Positions 19,746 to 30,143 of a stretch of DNA of 64,000 bases are shown one piece after another (within the stretch, counting starts at the first letter, position 1; every line of letters starts with the position of its first letter). The notes beneath the pieces were generated by a model. That model was given only the letters and a program-made list of their open reading frames with translations. It was not told the origin of the DNA and did no database searches. This DNA is from Neoarius graeffei (Eukaryota > Chordata > Actinopteri > Siluriformes > Ariidae), in the NCBI RefSeq assembly GCF_027579695.1, contig NC_083571.1, forward strand, positions 33,274,443 through 33,338,442, in the 5' to 3' direction. The translations under genes and the position numbers were made by a program.

Positions 19746-21640
19746 ATGTGGCAGGGCATTCAGCACATGACCAACTTCAGGAGCAACAGAGACCCACTGA
19801 CAGAAAACGGTGTCTCGTTGGCTGCGGAGCTGAACTGCTTATTTGCCCAATTTGAGAATGGACCGGACAATTCACCCCAGCTGGACACTGCTGACCCCCC
19901 GATTACCCTGCAGACACAAGAGGTTAAGTGAATCCTGAGAACTGTTAATGTCAAGAAGGCAGAAGGTCCAGATGGGATTTTAGGCAGGGTGCTCAGGGAC
20001 TGTGTTCATCAGCTTTCAGAAGTTTTCACCAACATCTTTAACTTTTCCCTGGCATATGCTACTGTACCAGCCTGTCTGAAAACCACCACTATCATCCCAA
20101 TGCCCAAACAGACCAACATCAGCTCCCTCAATGACTACAGACCAGTCGCACTCACGCCCATCATATCCAAGTGTTTCAAAAAACTAGTTCTTCAGCACAT
20201 CAAAACCAGCCTCTCGCCTACTTTAGATTAACACCAGTTATGCATATGGGTCAAATACATCCACAGAGGATGCCATAAACACAGCTCTCCACACCGCATT
20301 GACCCACTTGGAGCAGAAGGGTACATATGTAAGAATCCTTTTTGTTGATTACAACTCTGCGTTCAATACTATTGTACCCAGCAGACTGGTCGGGAAACTG
20401 CTGGACCTGGGCCTCAGCAACAAACTGTGTTTATGTCTCAAGGACTTTCTTAACAACCACTCACAGATGGTGAGACGTGGTCCTTATGTCTCCCCGAGTC
20501 TCACCGTCAGCACTGGAGCATCAGAAGGGTGTGTGCTAAGTCCCCACAAATACAATTATAAAATTTGCTGATGACACAACAGTAGTGGCACTGATCTTTA
20601 ATGGTGATGAGACAGCTTATAGGAATGAGATCTGCAAACTGACTGAATGGTGCGCAGATAACAACCTGTCAATAAACATCAAAAAGACAAAGGAGCTTCT
20701 TATAGACTTCAGATGGCATCAGGAGGAGCCCCTGCCACTGGAAATAAGGGGAGAGGAGGTGGAGAGGGTCTCCCGTTTTAAGTTCCTGGGTACCCACATC
20801 AGTGAGGACCTCAAGTGGACGGTTAACTCCAGTGTTCTGGTCAAAAAGGCTCAACAAAAACTATACTTCCTAAGGACTCTGAGGAAGACTAACCTCTCTG
20901 CAAAGCTGCTGGAGTCATTCTACCAACTACTTGGTTGAGAGCATATTGACATATTGCATAACAGCCTGGTATGGAAATTGTTCAGCAGCAGACAGAGCAG
21001 CTCTTCAGAGGGTTATTAATATGGCACAAAAAAAAAAAACATCATTCTGCCCCTGCTCCCCCTGGAGGACATCTACAGATCTCGCTGCCTCAGCAGAGCC
21101 TGCAACATCATTAAGGACAATACACATCTATTTCATCACCTGTTCTCACTACTGCCATCTGGAAGACACTACAAAGCCTTAAAGGCCTGCACTTCCAGAC
21201 TCAGGAATAGCTTCTACCCAACAGCCAGTGTTGCCAGATTGGGCGGTTTCAAGTGCATTTTGGCGGGTTTTGAACATATTTTGGGCTGGAAAACGTCAGC
21301 AGTATCTGGCAACACTGCCAACAGCTATCAGTGAACTGAACTCACACCCCTCCACTGCCACCACAACAACTTTACCTCAATTGCAATCAGGATGCACTAA
21401 TGTGCAATAACTGCATAAGTCACTTTAAGTTGTTTTAGAGACTTTAAATTATTTTTATATTCTATTTAAATTGTATTTTCGTTATTACTTAGTTAATTGA
21501 TTAGCTTCTTTTAATGTAAGTGAGTGAATGAACTGATGAGTAATGAATGGGGTATATATTTCCTTTAAGAGAGACACCAAATTTCGTTTTACGTTAATAT
21601 GCAATGACAATAACAGGCATTCTGATTCTGATTCTAATGC
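19746..21640 (+). mobile_element. L2-like LINE, 5'-truncated, degenerate
   Basis: Reverse transcriptase pieces in several frames: [17 protein letters not shown], then [19 protein letters not shown], then VRILFVDYNSAFNTI, a broken GCVLSP motif, then KFADDTTVV (the catalytic FADD) and WCADNNLSINIKKTKELLID. SILTYCITAWYGN and a 3' end with ATGCAATGACAATAACAGG and (CTGATT)n follow. Stops and shifts interrupt it throughout. A 92 bp MITE lies at 21226-21317. The clade is assigned from the RT wording (L2/CR1 group). Confidence 0.82.
21226..21317. mobile_element. 92 bp hAT-type MITE with perfect 8 bp TSD
   Basis: The ends CAGTGTTGCCAGAT and ATCTGGCAACACTG are inverted. CCAACAGC at 21218-21225 and 21318-21325 is the target duplication. 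Other copies lie at 39950-40041 and 50275-50383. It has no coding capacity. Confidence 0.93.
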
Positions 21641-21756
21641 ATATATAATACACATAACACCCAGGTCTTTAAAGGTGTTCCTGTGGATTTTCATGAATGA
21701 TTTAGCTGGAAGAGAAGAGCAGGAAGGATTTAGAATCAAGTGGCTGTGGTTTGTTT

Positions 21757-21948
21757 ACACCTGATAGTAAAACTTGTAGCATCCAAGCAACCACCACAAC
21801 GACACGTACAAAAAGCCCCAAAATTCCTACTTACTCGGACATAAACAATCCAGAATTTATCTTGTGTCTTGATCCCCAGATCTTTAACCCAGCCACATAT
21901 AAAAAGTTGTACGTCTCCATGCTCTTCCAGGTTTTCATGTGCCTGTCC
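21757..21948 (-). pseudogene. second SWIM/YqaJ-type exon fragment, inner part
   Basis: On the minus strand, joined to 23406-23511 across the hAT element, it reads STLTKKYFSYELQNYPSVEF, then PDVSNYLVLQTLFYTDRHMK and WKSMETYNF. After a one-base shift, ICGWVKDLGIKT follows and then a GT donor. This is the same exon type as 9200-9360 (YLLF..SSYTEEQL, FVNGWV). So a second, diverged copy of the two-gene transposon exists in opposite orientation. Confidence 0.65.
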
Positions 21949-21956
21949 GTGTAGAA

Positions 21957-23397
21957 CAGGGGTCACCAAACTTTTTTCTCTGGGGGCCACATTGTCGTTC
22001 CTGACTGTGATGGGGGCCGGGGTCGGGTCAGCTATATCACATAGAATTGTATGACCCAGACAAATATGACCACCAGCAGGCCTCATTGTGTAGTAGAGAT
22101 TACTAGCCTGGCACGGCCATCCCCACTACTATATCCATACTACTATATCAACACTTGATTCCTGGCACATATTTGTTTATCTTTACTAGTGGTTTGCAAA
22201 AGTAGTAATCAAGTCTTCACACTTTGTTTTAATTTAAAATACCACTGATATTCCATTTATTTATTTTCTAATAAAAATAATATCAAAGCTGTCAAGGTAA
22301 GAAACATCTGCCTATTTGAGGTGATTGACACTGGCAAAGGTGAGTGGAAAATTATAAATTGTAGGTAGGCCTGTTGATATTATTAATAATATAAATAACA
22401 ATTGTATGCAGCACTTAATAAAGGTCAAATAAATAGGCCTATAAAATAAATACATTTAAAAAAACTGAAATTATAATAATATGAGCAATAGATCAATAGA
22501 TCACAGCAGTTGTGCTGTGTCCTGCACGTCATTGCTCTCATCCATGGCCAAAGCAAAAAACTCGAATTCTGACGCTTTCTCATTCAGCTGGTCATACACG
22601 TTGTCCCCCAAATCTTCGGTTCGCCTGGTCATAGTAGGTGCGGAGAGACTCACCGCATTGAGCGCATCCTTCTTGTCGGGACACACCTCCTCGGCCACAG
22701 CAAGCATGCATACTTTAACAAAGTCCCCATCAGTAAACGGCTTTCCATGGGTAGCTAGTAGGTGAGCTACCTTATAGCTAGCTCAGACAGCAGCCTGGTT
22801 GATCTTGGTTTGGTGAAGGAATACATTCTGTTGTGCAGCCAGTCCGCATTTCATCCTCCGAATCCTGTCTTCTCTTGTTTGCCCTCGCAAACTAGCATAC
22901 TCTTTGTGGCGGGTTTCATAGTGACGACGCAGATTATATTCTTTGAAAACCGGCACACTTTCTTTACATACAAGATAAACTGCACGGTCCTTACACTGAA
23001 CGAAAAAATAATCGGTGGTCCACTGTTCTTTAAAAACTCTGCACTCTCTGTCAGCTTTTCGCTGACCGCTCGCCATTTTGCTGTCCTGAACACTGACAGT
23101 TCTCTGCGCGTGCACTGCCTGTCACTGCTTGGTCGCGAGCATATGACGAAAATTCGGAAAATATGAATAGTTCATTTTATAACTAAATATCAATTTTAAT
23201 TGATAAAATCAACAAAATACAAGATGCAGACATGTTATTATTTGCCAAAAAGCAATTTAAAAAAATAGGCCATGACCACTTTTGGGGATTGCCTCATAGG
23301 GCCGGTTCAAGTGATGGGGGGCAGAGGGGCTGGGGGGCCGGTCAAAGGGGGGTGGCGGGCCGGATCTGGCCCGCGGGCTGTAGTTTGGTGACCCCTG
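21957..23397 (-). mobile_element. non-autonomous hAT with perfect 8 bp TSD
   Basis: The ends CAGGGGTCACCAAACT and AGTTTGGTGACCCCTG are inverted. GTGTAGAA at 21949-21956 and 23398-23405 is the target duplication. The interior keeps only the N-terminal part of a hAT transposase. Confidence 0.95.
22490..23115 (-). pseudogene. N-terminal fragment of a hAT transposase (GTF2IRD2/ZBED-like)
   Basis: On the minus strand: FVQCKDRAVYLVCKESVPVF, then EYNLRRHYETRHKEY (a C2H2-like finger). After a frame break comes AVAEEVCPDKKDALNAVSLS, then TMTRRTEDLGDNVYDQL and FEFFALAMDESNDVQDTAQL. The last piece holds the first catalytic aspartate of the RNase H-like fold. The rest of the catalytic domain is deleted and the sequence becomes AT-rich up to the left end. 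The product could bind DNA at most. Confidence 0.75.
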
Positions 23398-23405
23398 GTG
23401 TAGAA

Positions 23406-23511
23406 CAATGTCTGCAGCACCAGGTAGTTTGAGACGTCGGGGAACTCAACAGATGGATAATTTTGCAACTCATAGGAAAAATACTTCTTTGTTAGCGTGG
23501 AAGGATCTAAT
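23406..23511 (-). pseudogene. second SWIM/YqaJ-type exon fragment, outer part
   Basis: The minus-strand start of the exon split by the hAT element. A plausible splice acceptor (AACATTAG) precedes ATCCTTCCACGC near 23511. Confidence 0.55.
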
Positions 23512-23799
23512 GTTTGCCATACACAAACATGGCAATAAGTTTGTGTGTTAATCGACCAGACTCCACTTTTGGATCATTAATCCCTTTTGACTGAGAATAC
23601 TCTGCATGGTTTTATGTTGGCTGCTGGCACATCCATAGTTTTAAACACAATACCTACAATTAAAAAGTTTGGTTTTATTGCACTTATTTATTTTCTGGGC
23701 TCCCATCTGTAACAGGGAGTGATGTTGCAGTCCATTAATACACTTTAAAATAGATTATTCGATTCTAATAGAATAGATGAGCCAAAATAATTGATCTTT

Positions 23800-23866
23800 T
23801 TTAATGGGCCCCAACTCGTTGCAAGTACAAATAGGTGGGCCTTAAAGCAGAAAAGATTGAGAACCC
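23800..23866. mobile_element. hAT terminal remnant
   Basis: Ends GATTGAGAACCCCTG, the complement of a CAGGGGTTCTCAATC terminus typical of Charlie-like hATs. I could not find its partner end. Confidence 0.5.
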
Positions 23867-24361
23867 CTGATCTAATCTAACCTTCTTCCATTTTGCTGTA
23901 TTTTAAATATGGTGTAGCAGTTCTATCGAAATGTCATGAAATGGCTGCCACGGCGGAATCAAAATGGCGGCCGGATCACAGTTCTGCTTGAAACAACACC
24001 GAGAGGTTTTGCTCTCTTCTAATTGTGTTACTTAACCAGTGTTTATCCATTTTTCTGAACATTGTTTTTCTATCACTTTACTCTGTCTCTCGAGTTATTT
24101 AGCCGCAACACTGTAAAATTCCATCCTAATTAGCAGCAGCTCGCTGGAGAAATACAATTTGCTCCACACAGCTGGCAGCACTCCGTGAAACATCAATTGA
24201 GCTTTTGACATTTAAAGAAATATTTCAAGCCATTTTCTGTGAATTCAGAATTGTCTTTGCGGTCGATACCATATAATGATCTTTTCTAAATAATAAAAAT
24301 ATGCAAACAAAGCTTAAATGAATATTTTGTGTGTGTGTATATATATATATATATACATATA

Positions 24362-24726
24362 CATACATACATACATTATCTGTAGCCACTTATCCTGTTC
24401 TACAGGGTTGCAGACAAGCTGCAGCCTATCCCAGCTGACTATGGGCGAGAGGCAGGGTACACCCTGGACAAATTGCCAGGTTATCGCAGGGCTGACACAG
24501 AGACAAACAACCATTCACACTCACATCTATGGTCAATTTAGAGCCACCAGTTAACCTAACCTGCATGTCTTTGGGAGAAACCGGAGCACCCGGAGGAAAC
24601 TTATGTGGACACAGGGAGAACATGCAAACTCCACACAGAAAGGCCCTCACCAGCCGCTGGGCTTGAACCCAGGACCTTCTTGCTGTGAGGTGACAATGCT
24701 AATCACTACACCACCATGCCACCGCC
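24362..24726 (-). mobile_element. SINE family A, older copy
   Basis: Reverse copy with an (ACAT)n tail side and a head complementary to GTGGCATGGTGGTGTAGTG. Several substitutions relative to the other copies, and no clear target duplication. It is flanked by (TA)n and (CA)n tracts. Confidence 0.85.
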
Positions 24727-25921
24727 GACACACACACACACACATATATAACTATGTGGAATGTAAGGAAAGAAGACATTTAATGACATATCACTATACT
24801 CACAGCCAGTAAGATCATTTTTTTGAAAAAACAAAAAAATATATAAAATAAAATATTCCTCTTTGTTCTGCGTACGTCAGTAAAAAAAATTCCAGTCTTG
24901 TTCCTAAATTAATCACATGCTTGCAGTTGTTTATGCTTGTCAAATTATGATTTATTATTGATTCAACAACATAAATTTATTACACAAATCCTATTTTAAA
25001 ATACATTGTCTATATTGATAGGGAAAAGGGGATTACAGAGTGAATGACAAAAAGTTTGTGTGCACCAGGGTGAACCTGATTCCTGTGCTATGGAGCCCTT
25101 AAAGTCCTATAAGGTGATATTTATTTATTTACTGTAACATGTTATTATATCATGGGAATAAGTTATCTTATTATCCTGTTATGATTTAAAAAAAAGGTAG
25201 GAACATGTTTCCACTTGTTACACTTTTGCATGTTTTATAATTTAATCTGACTTTGTAAAGATTCACATCGGGAGGGAATTCTTCCACAATAAATTACTCC
25301 TGACAAAAAACTGTCTGCTGCTGTCAACAATCTGAATAAAATGATTAAAAACCCATACAGTTGGACGTGAATATAGTTTGTCGTTCTTACTTTTATTCAT
25401 ATAAAATCTGTCTCCCTAAACATTATCAAGACTCAGTCCAGTTTGTCTTCAATTTGGTCTTGACTATCTTCATCTGTTCAAAAATATCCACTTGATGTTA
25501 CTGAATGAAGGTGTAGTAATGTCCCTTCTCTTCCAGCAGATGTTGCCACTTTCACATAATGTGTTTAAAAAGTCACTCATCACTGTATAAAAGGTGAAGA
25601 GAAAGGAAATAAAATTAGATAAAGGTAAAAATGAATGAATGAATGCTTCAGTCGGTCAGTTAGCAATCTTTGGGGTTATGATCGCAACTGAAGCAGCACT
25701 ACACATGAATAAAAGGCCACAAGTCTCCTTGAAATATTGAATAAACAGGCTACGTTAATTATGAAGATGTCACAATAAAGAAACCAGCATTATATGCAAA
25801 ATATCTGTAGGAATTAGGTTTGTTTTTTTAAAGTCATGACACCTTTAGTTGTCTTGACTATAGGACTTAGGGGTCTGAATTCTGTATTAATGAGATCATT
25901 CGATATGGACCCTGCAACTCT
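24727..25921. other. no recognisable feature
   Basis: AT-rich sequence with scattered stops in all frames. I see no repeat ends or coding motifs. Confidence 0.5.
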
Positions 25922-25954
25922 GTGAGGAGAGAAAGAAAGCACAAAACAATGGCA

Positions 25955-25955
25955 C

Positions 25956-25998
<43 letters not shown>

Positions 25999-26090
25999 CA
26001 TCATCATCATCATCATCATCATAATAAATTGCTTTTATATACGTAGCGCCTTTCTCAAACTCAAGGTTGCTTTACATAGGTCAAAGAAAA
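25955..26090 (-). repeat. L2-type retroelement 3' end, (AAT)n/(CAT)n tail
   Basis: (AAT)n and (CAT)n, followed by TTATATACGTAGCGCCTTTC and TCAAACTCAAGGTTGCTTTACA. This is the complement of the ending seen near 19009-19050. Confidence 0.6.
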
Positions 26091-26093
26091 CAA

Positions 26094-26560
26094 CACACAC
26101 ACACACACACACACAAGCTGGATCTGCTTCCAAAGCAATCAATAAATTATATTTATTATATAGACATGAGTGTGTTACTGGGAAGTACACCACTCATATT
26201 TTTCATATGAACTACATCCGGGACATTGAGTACCCCCCCCCCCCCCCCCCCCCCCACACACACACACAATTTGATAAATTTGTGCTCTTTTTGTTTGGGG
26301 ATGTGTTCATAAATCACACGTTGGCTTGAAGATATTCAATTGAAGATATATGAAGTTTATCTTCTTGTGTTGAAAAACTCGCATTTTTCATACGAAATAC
26401 ATCGCGGATCTGAGTGACATATTTTCCCGCTGACCAAATGTAAGTTGTCAAAATGGAGATCCGTTTCAAAATGGCGAACCGATCCAAAATTAAAATTCTT
26501 TTGACGAACTTGCGTATTTCTTTTTTGTGTATGTGTCCATATAATGTAAAGAACATAATT
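26094..26560. repeat. simple repeats and a repeated ATTTTTCATA block
   Basis: (CA)n at 26094-26116 and an uninterrupted poly-C run at about 26231-26256. The phrase ATTTTTCATAtGAAcTACATC at about 26199 recurs in altered form near 26383. It probably belongs to an AT-rich dispersed repeat that I cannot name. Confidence 0.45.
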
Positions 26561-26691
26561 AATTATTAATAATAATACATCATATCGAAACTTTGTTTGC
26601 CATGCTCATCTCTCCGATTGCCTGTGACATTGCGGTTTGCGCCATTTATCAAGCTGCTTTGCTCCTCAAGCTAGCGTATTGCTAGCGCAAA

Positions 26692-28546
26692 ATGGACAGG
26701 TTTTTGAAGAAGAGACCGAAGGAACAAACCAACAGCCCTACTGTGGAGGACACTGCTGCAAAAAAAACTAAGAAGTCCTGGCCAACTAAAATCCAAAAAT
26801 ATGAGGCAGCATACATTAAGTATGGCTTTACAGCCATACAGAAAAATGGCCATGATTGCCCAAAATGCGTCCTCTGTCTGGAAACCCTGTCAAACGAGTG
26901 CTTAAAACCTTCGAAACTTCAGCATCACTTGGTACAAAAACATCCGACAGATGCCGAAAAAAACAGTAGATTTCTTCAGACGCAAAGAAGAGCGTTTGGT
27001 CAGGCAATCTGCTGCATTCACCCAGCAAGCTACTGTTCCCGAGCGGGCCCTGAAGGCATCATTTTTAGCCTCGTACCACATTGCTCGTACTAAAAAACCT
27101 CACTCAATTGGAGAAGATTTGATTTTACCAGCCACCAAAGACATTGTCCGAAAATTGCTTGGTGAGGATGCTGCCAAAAAAATCGATGCTGTCCCACTCT
27201 CTGATAACACCATGAGCCGACGGATTGGTGCCATGGCTCAAGACGTATCTGCTCAGCTGTTGGAGCAGGTGAGAGCCAGCGAATACTTCGCACTTCAGCT
27301 GGATGAGAGCACAGATTTATCCAATGAGGCCCAACTGCTTGTGTACATCAGATTTATTTCACAGGAAAGATTTGTGGAGGAAATACTATTTTGTAAAGCA
27401 CTTGAAAGAAGAACTACTGGGAAAGACATTTTTCAAGTTTTGGACGGTTACATCGAGTCTAACGGATTGGACTGGACCCGTTGTGTGGGGGTGTGTTCGG
27501 ACAGAGCCGCGGCAATGACCGGGAAGATCAGTGGAGTAACCGCGCTCATTAAGCAGAAGGCCCCGCATGTAGTGGCCACACACTGCATGCTCCATCGCGA
27601 GGCACTGGTCGCAAAAAGGATGGATAACGAGTTGAATCAGGTACTACAGGAGGTTATACAAGTAGTGAATTTTATTAAAGCCCGTCCCATGAAACACAGA
27701 CTGTTTACCCTGCTTTGTAATGAGATAGGCGCTCATTTTGAGGGGCTGCTGCTTCACTTGAACGTGCGCTGGCTGTCACGGGGCACAGTTTTGAACCGTG
27801 TCTATGAGCTGCGGAGGGAGGTTGCAGAGTTCCTCTCATCTGAAAAGCATCAGCTGGCAGATTGGTTCACCGATGCAACCTGGATCCGCAAACTTGCATA
27901 CATGTCAGACATTTTCCAGCATCTAAATGTACTGAATCAAAGCATGCAAGGATGTGACACGTACATACTCCAGGTGCAAGACAAAGTGTGTGCTTTTTCC
28001 AAAAAGATCATGCTGTGGTCAAACAAGCTCCAGGAGGGAGTTACAGAAATGTTCCCACTACTTCACCAGGAGCTGCTGTCATGTGATGATTTGGGCTCCA
28101 TCTCTCCATTGATCCAGTCCCACCTGGAGCACCTCCAAGGATATTTCAAAGACTATTTTCCTGACCTCGAAAACACACATTTAAACTGGGTTAGGAACCC
28201 CTTTGCCCCCGGTGTCGGTTCTAGTCTGGACTTAAAGTCACAGGAGGAGCTGATTGAGATGACAAACTCAGGGGATTTAAAAATGGACTTTGAGGCTCTT
28301 CCCCTGTCTAATTACTGGCTACATGTAAGAAAGGACTATCCCAGCTTGGCTGACAGGGCATTGAAATACCTTCTCCCTTTTGCAACAACCTACTTGTGTG
28401 AGTCTAGCTTTTCAACTTTAAAGGTACTCAAAACCAAACATAGAGCACGTCTACATGTGGACAATGACATGGGTATGGCACTGACGGAGATTAAGCCCAG
28501 GGTTGACAAACTATGTAGGAGCCACCAAGCCCATCCCTCCCACTAG
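26692..28546 (+). pseudogene. hAT transposase (SCAND3/ZBED5-like) with one frameshift
   Basis: The first frame (ATG 26692) encodes MDRFLKKRPKE and a finger with CPKCVLC...HHLVQKH. Near 26955-26965, in an A-rich run, reading must shift to the second frame, which stays open for about 530 codons. That frame has VDFFRRKEERL, FALQLDESTDLSNEAQL (first catalytic Asp), GVCSDRAAAMTGKISGV (second Asp) and NVRWLSRGTVL. The C-terminal dimerisation part LPFATTYLCESSFSTLKVLK holds the expected Glu. The single shift separates the DNA-binding finger from the catalytic domain; otherwise the gene looks complete. It resembles host genes SCAND3/ZBED5, but the adjacent terminal repeat argues for a transposon. Confidence 0.88.
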
Positions 28547-28568
28547 CGTAAACCGTCTGTCACTCCCA

Positions 28569-28604
<36 letters not shown>

Positions 28605-28888
28605 TGAGAGTGGTTTGATTTCTTTTGTGCTGTTCTTATCAACAGTTTGTTGAAAAGTTTATTGTTCAGTGCGAAAATATTTGTGTTGAAAACATGTTAG
28701 TTAATAATATTCTTATGCTAAACAAATGTAACAATTATTGAATATTGAATAAAAGTAAGAGAAAACATTCTAAAAGTTGATGTTTCTTTACATATTTTGT
28801 AGCATTGTCTGTGGGTTTGCAAAGGGGGTCCCCAGCCAGAAGCTAATGCTGTTTGGGGGGCCTTGGCATGGAAAAGTTTGGGAACCCC
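26692..28888 (+). mobile_element. hAT element (Charlie/SCAND3-like), 5' end not found
   Basis: The right end at 28888 reads AAAGTTTGGGAACCCCTG, the complement of a Charlie-type CAGGGGTTCCCAAACTTT terminus. The matching left end was not found upstream of 26692, so the left boundary is set at the ORF start. A (CA)n tract lies at 28568-28602. Confidence 0.75.
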
Positions 28889-29480
28889 TGGCTTAGAAGT
28901 TCCCCTGGGGTCCTTTGTGACCTCGCCGACTATTACACGCCTTGCTCTTGGAGTGATCTTTGTTGGTCAACCATTCCTGGGGAGGGTAACAATGGTCTTG
29001 AATTTCCTCCATTTGTACACAATCTGTCTGACTGTGGATTGGTGGAGTCCAAACTCTTTAGAGATGGTTTTGTAACCTTTTCCAGCCTGATGAGCATCAA
29101 CAACGCTTTTTCTGAGGTCCTCAGAAATCTCCTTTGTTCGTGCCATGATACACTTCCACAAACATGTGTTGTGAAGATCAGACTTTGATAGATCCCTGTT
29201 CTTTAAATAAAACAGGGTGCCCACTCACACCTGATTGTCATCCCATTGATTGAAAACACCTGACTCTAATTTCACCTTCAAATTAACTGCTAATCCTAGA
29301 GGCTCATTTCCCTGAATAAATAAATGACCAAGTATAATATTTTTGTCTCATTTGTTTAACTGGGTTCTCTTTATCTACTTTTAGGCCTTGTGTGAAAATC
29401 TGATGATGTTTTAGGTCATATTTATGCAGAAATATAGAAAATTCTAAAGGGTTCATAAACTTTCAAGCACCATTTGCATG
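28889..29480 (-). mobile_element. Tc1-like fragment, same family as 38313-39925
   Basis: Starts abruptly at the hAT end and runs to a TTCATAAACTTTCAAGCACC end that lacks the last bases of the inverted repeat. On the minus strand it encodes MARTKEISEDLRKSVVDAHQ, the N-terminus of the transposase, then breaks off after TLPRNG. Confidence 0.88.
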
Positions 29481-29553
29481 CGCTTCCACACCAGCAAAAA
29501 CAAAAAAATTCCATTTTGTTGCTTTTATTTCTGAGAGTTCTTTCAAGCACCAC

Positions 29554-29555
29554 TG

Positions 29556-29603
<48 letters not shown>
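29554..29603. repeat. (CA)n/(TA)n microsatellite
   Basis: About 19 CA units followed by TATATATATA, directly next to the SINE head. Confidence 0.9.
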
Positions 29604-29604
<1 letters not shown>

Positions 29605-29874
29605 GGGCAGCACGGTGGTGTAGTGGTTAGCGGCCGACGAGGGCTTTTCTGTGTGGAGTTTGCATGTTCTCCCCGTGTCTGTGTCCTTCCTCTGGGTGCT
29701 CCGGTTTCCCCCAAAGACATGCAGGTTAGGCTCATTCATGGCTCTAAACTGACTGTAAATGTGAGTGTGAATGGTTGTCTGTGTCTATGTGTCAGCCCTG
29801 TGATGGCCTGGCGACTTGTCCAGGGTATACTTGCCTGCGACCATGTACAGGATAAGCGGCTAGAGATAATGGAT
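29604..29874 (+). mobile_element. SINE family A with internal deletion of box B region
   Basis: The head GGGGCAGCACGGTGGTGTAG runs to TTAGCGG and then jumps to GACGAGGGCTTTTCTG. So the part with box B (GGTTCGAGCC) is missing. The tail GATAATGGATGCATATAT passes into the (TA)n tract used by the following LINE. Confidence 0.88.
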
Positions 29875-29902
29875 GCATATATATATATATATATATATAT
29901 AT
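29875..29902. repeat. (TA)n tract at the left edge of the R4/Dong-type LINE
   Basis: Uninterrupted TA repeats. A matching (TA)n tract lies at about 33363-33393 on the other side of the LINE. Confidence 0.9.
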
Positions 29903-29919
29903 CAGCTGTACTATCAGCT

Positions 29920-29990
29920 GGATAGTACAGTGGTAATGCTCACTGACTACGACGCAGGAGATCGGGGTTCGAATCCCGGTCGGGGCAAAA
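29920..29990 (+). other. tRNA-like segment in the LINE leader
   Basis: An A-box-like TAGTACAGTGGT (29923-29934) and a perfect B box GGTTCGAATCC (29966-29976) at normal tRNA spacing. The ends do not form a clear acceptor stem, so I do not call a tRNA gene. Confidence 0.6.
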
Positions 29991-30143
29991 CATCATCCAG
30001 TAAGGGTCCTTAGGCAAAACCCCTCATGATATATCAGCCTACCTCAGGAATGAGTGAAAAAATAACTGATAGAGTCATACCGGCTCAGACGTCGCCCGGG
30101 TCAACAAGGTCTGCGTCAGTTGCTAGGGAACCAGGGCAAACTG

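Noticed and set aside
26692-28546. Domesticated host gene SCAND3/ZBED5
   Set aside because: The adjacent hAT terminal repeat and the internal frameshift favour a transposon copy.
29920-29990. A tRNA gene
   Set aside because: Boxes A and B are present but no acceptor stem is evident, and the segment belongs to a LINE leader. SINE heads were rejected as tRNA genes for the same reason.
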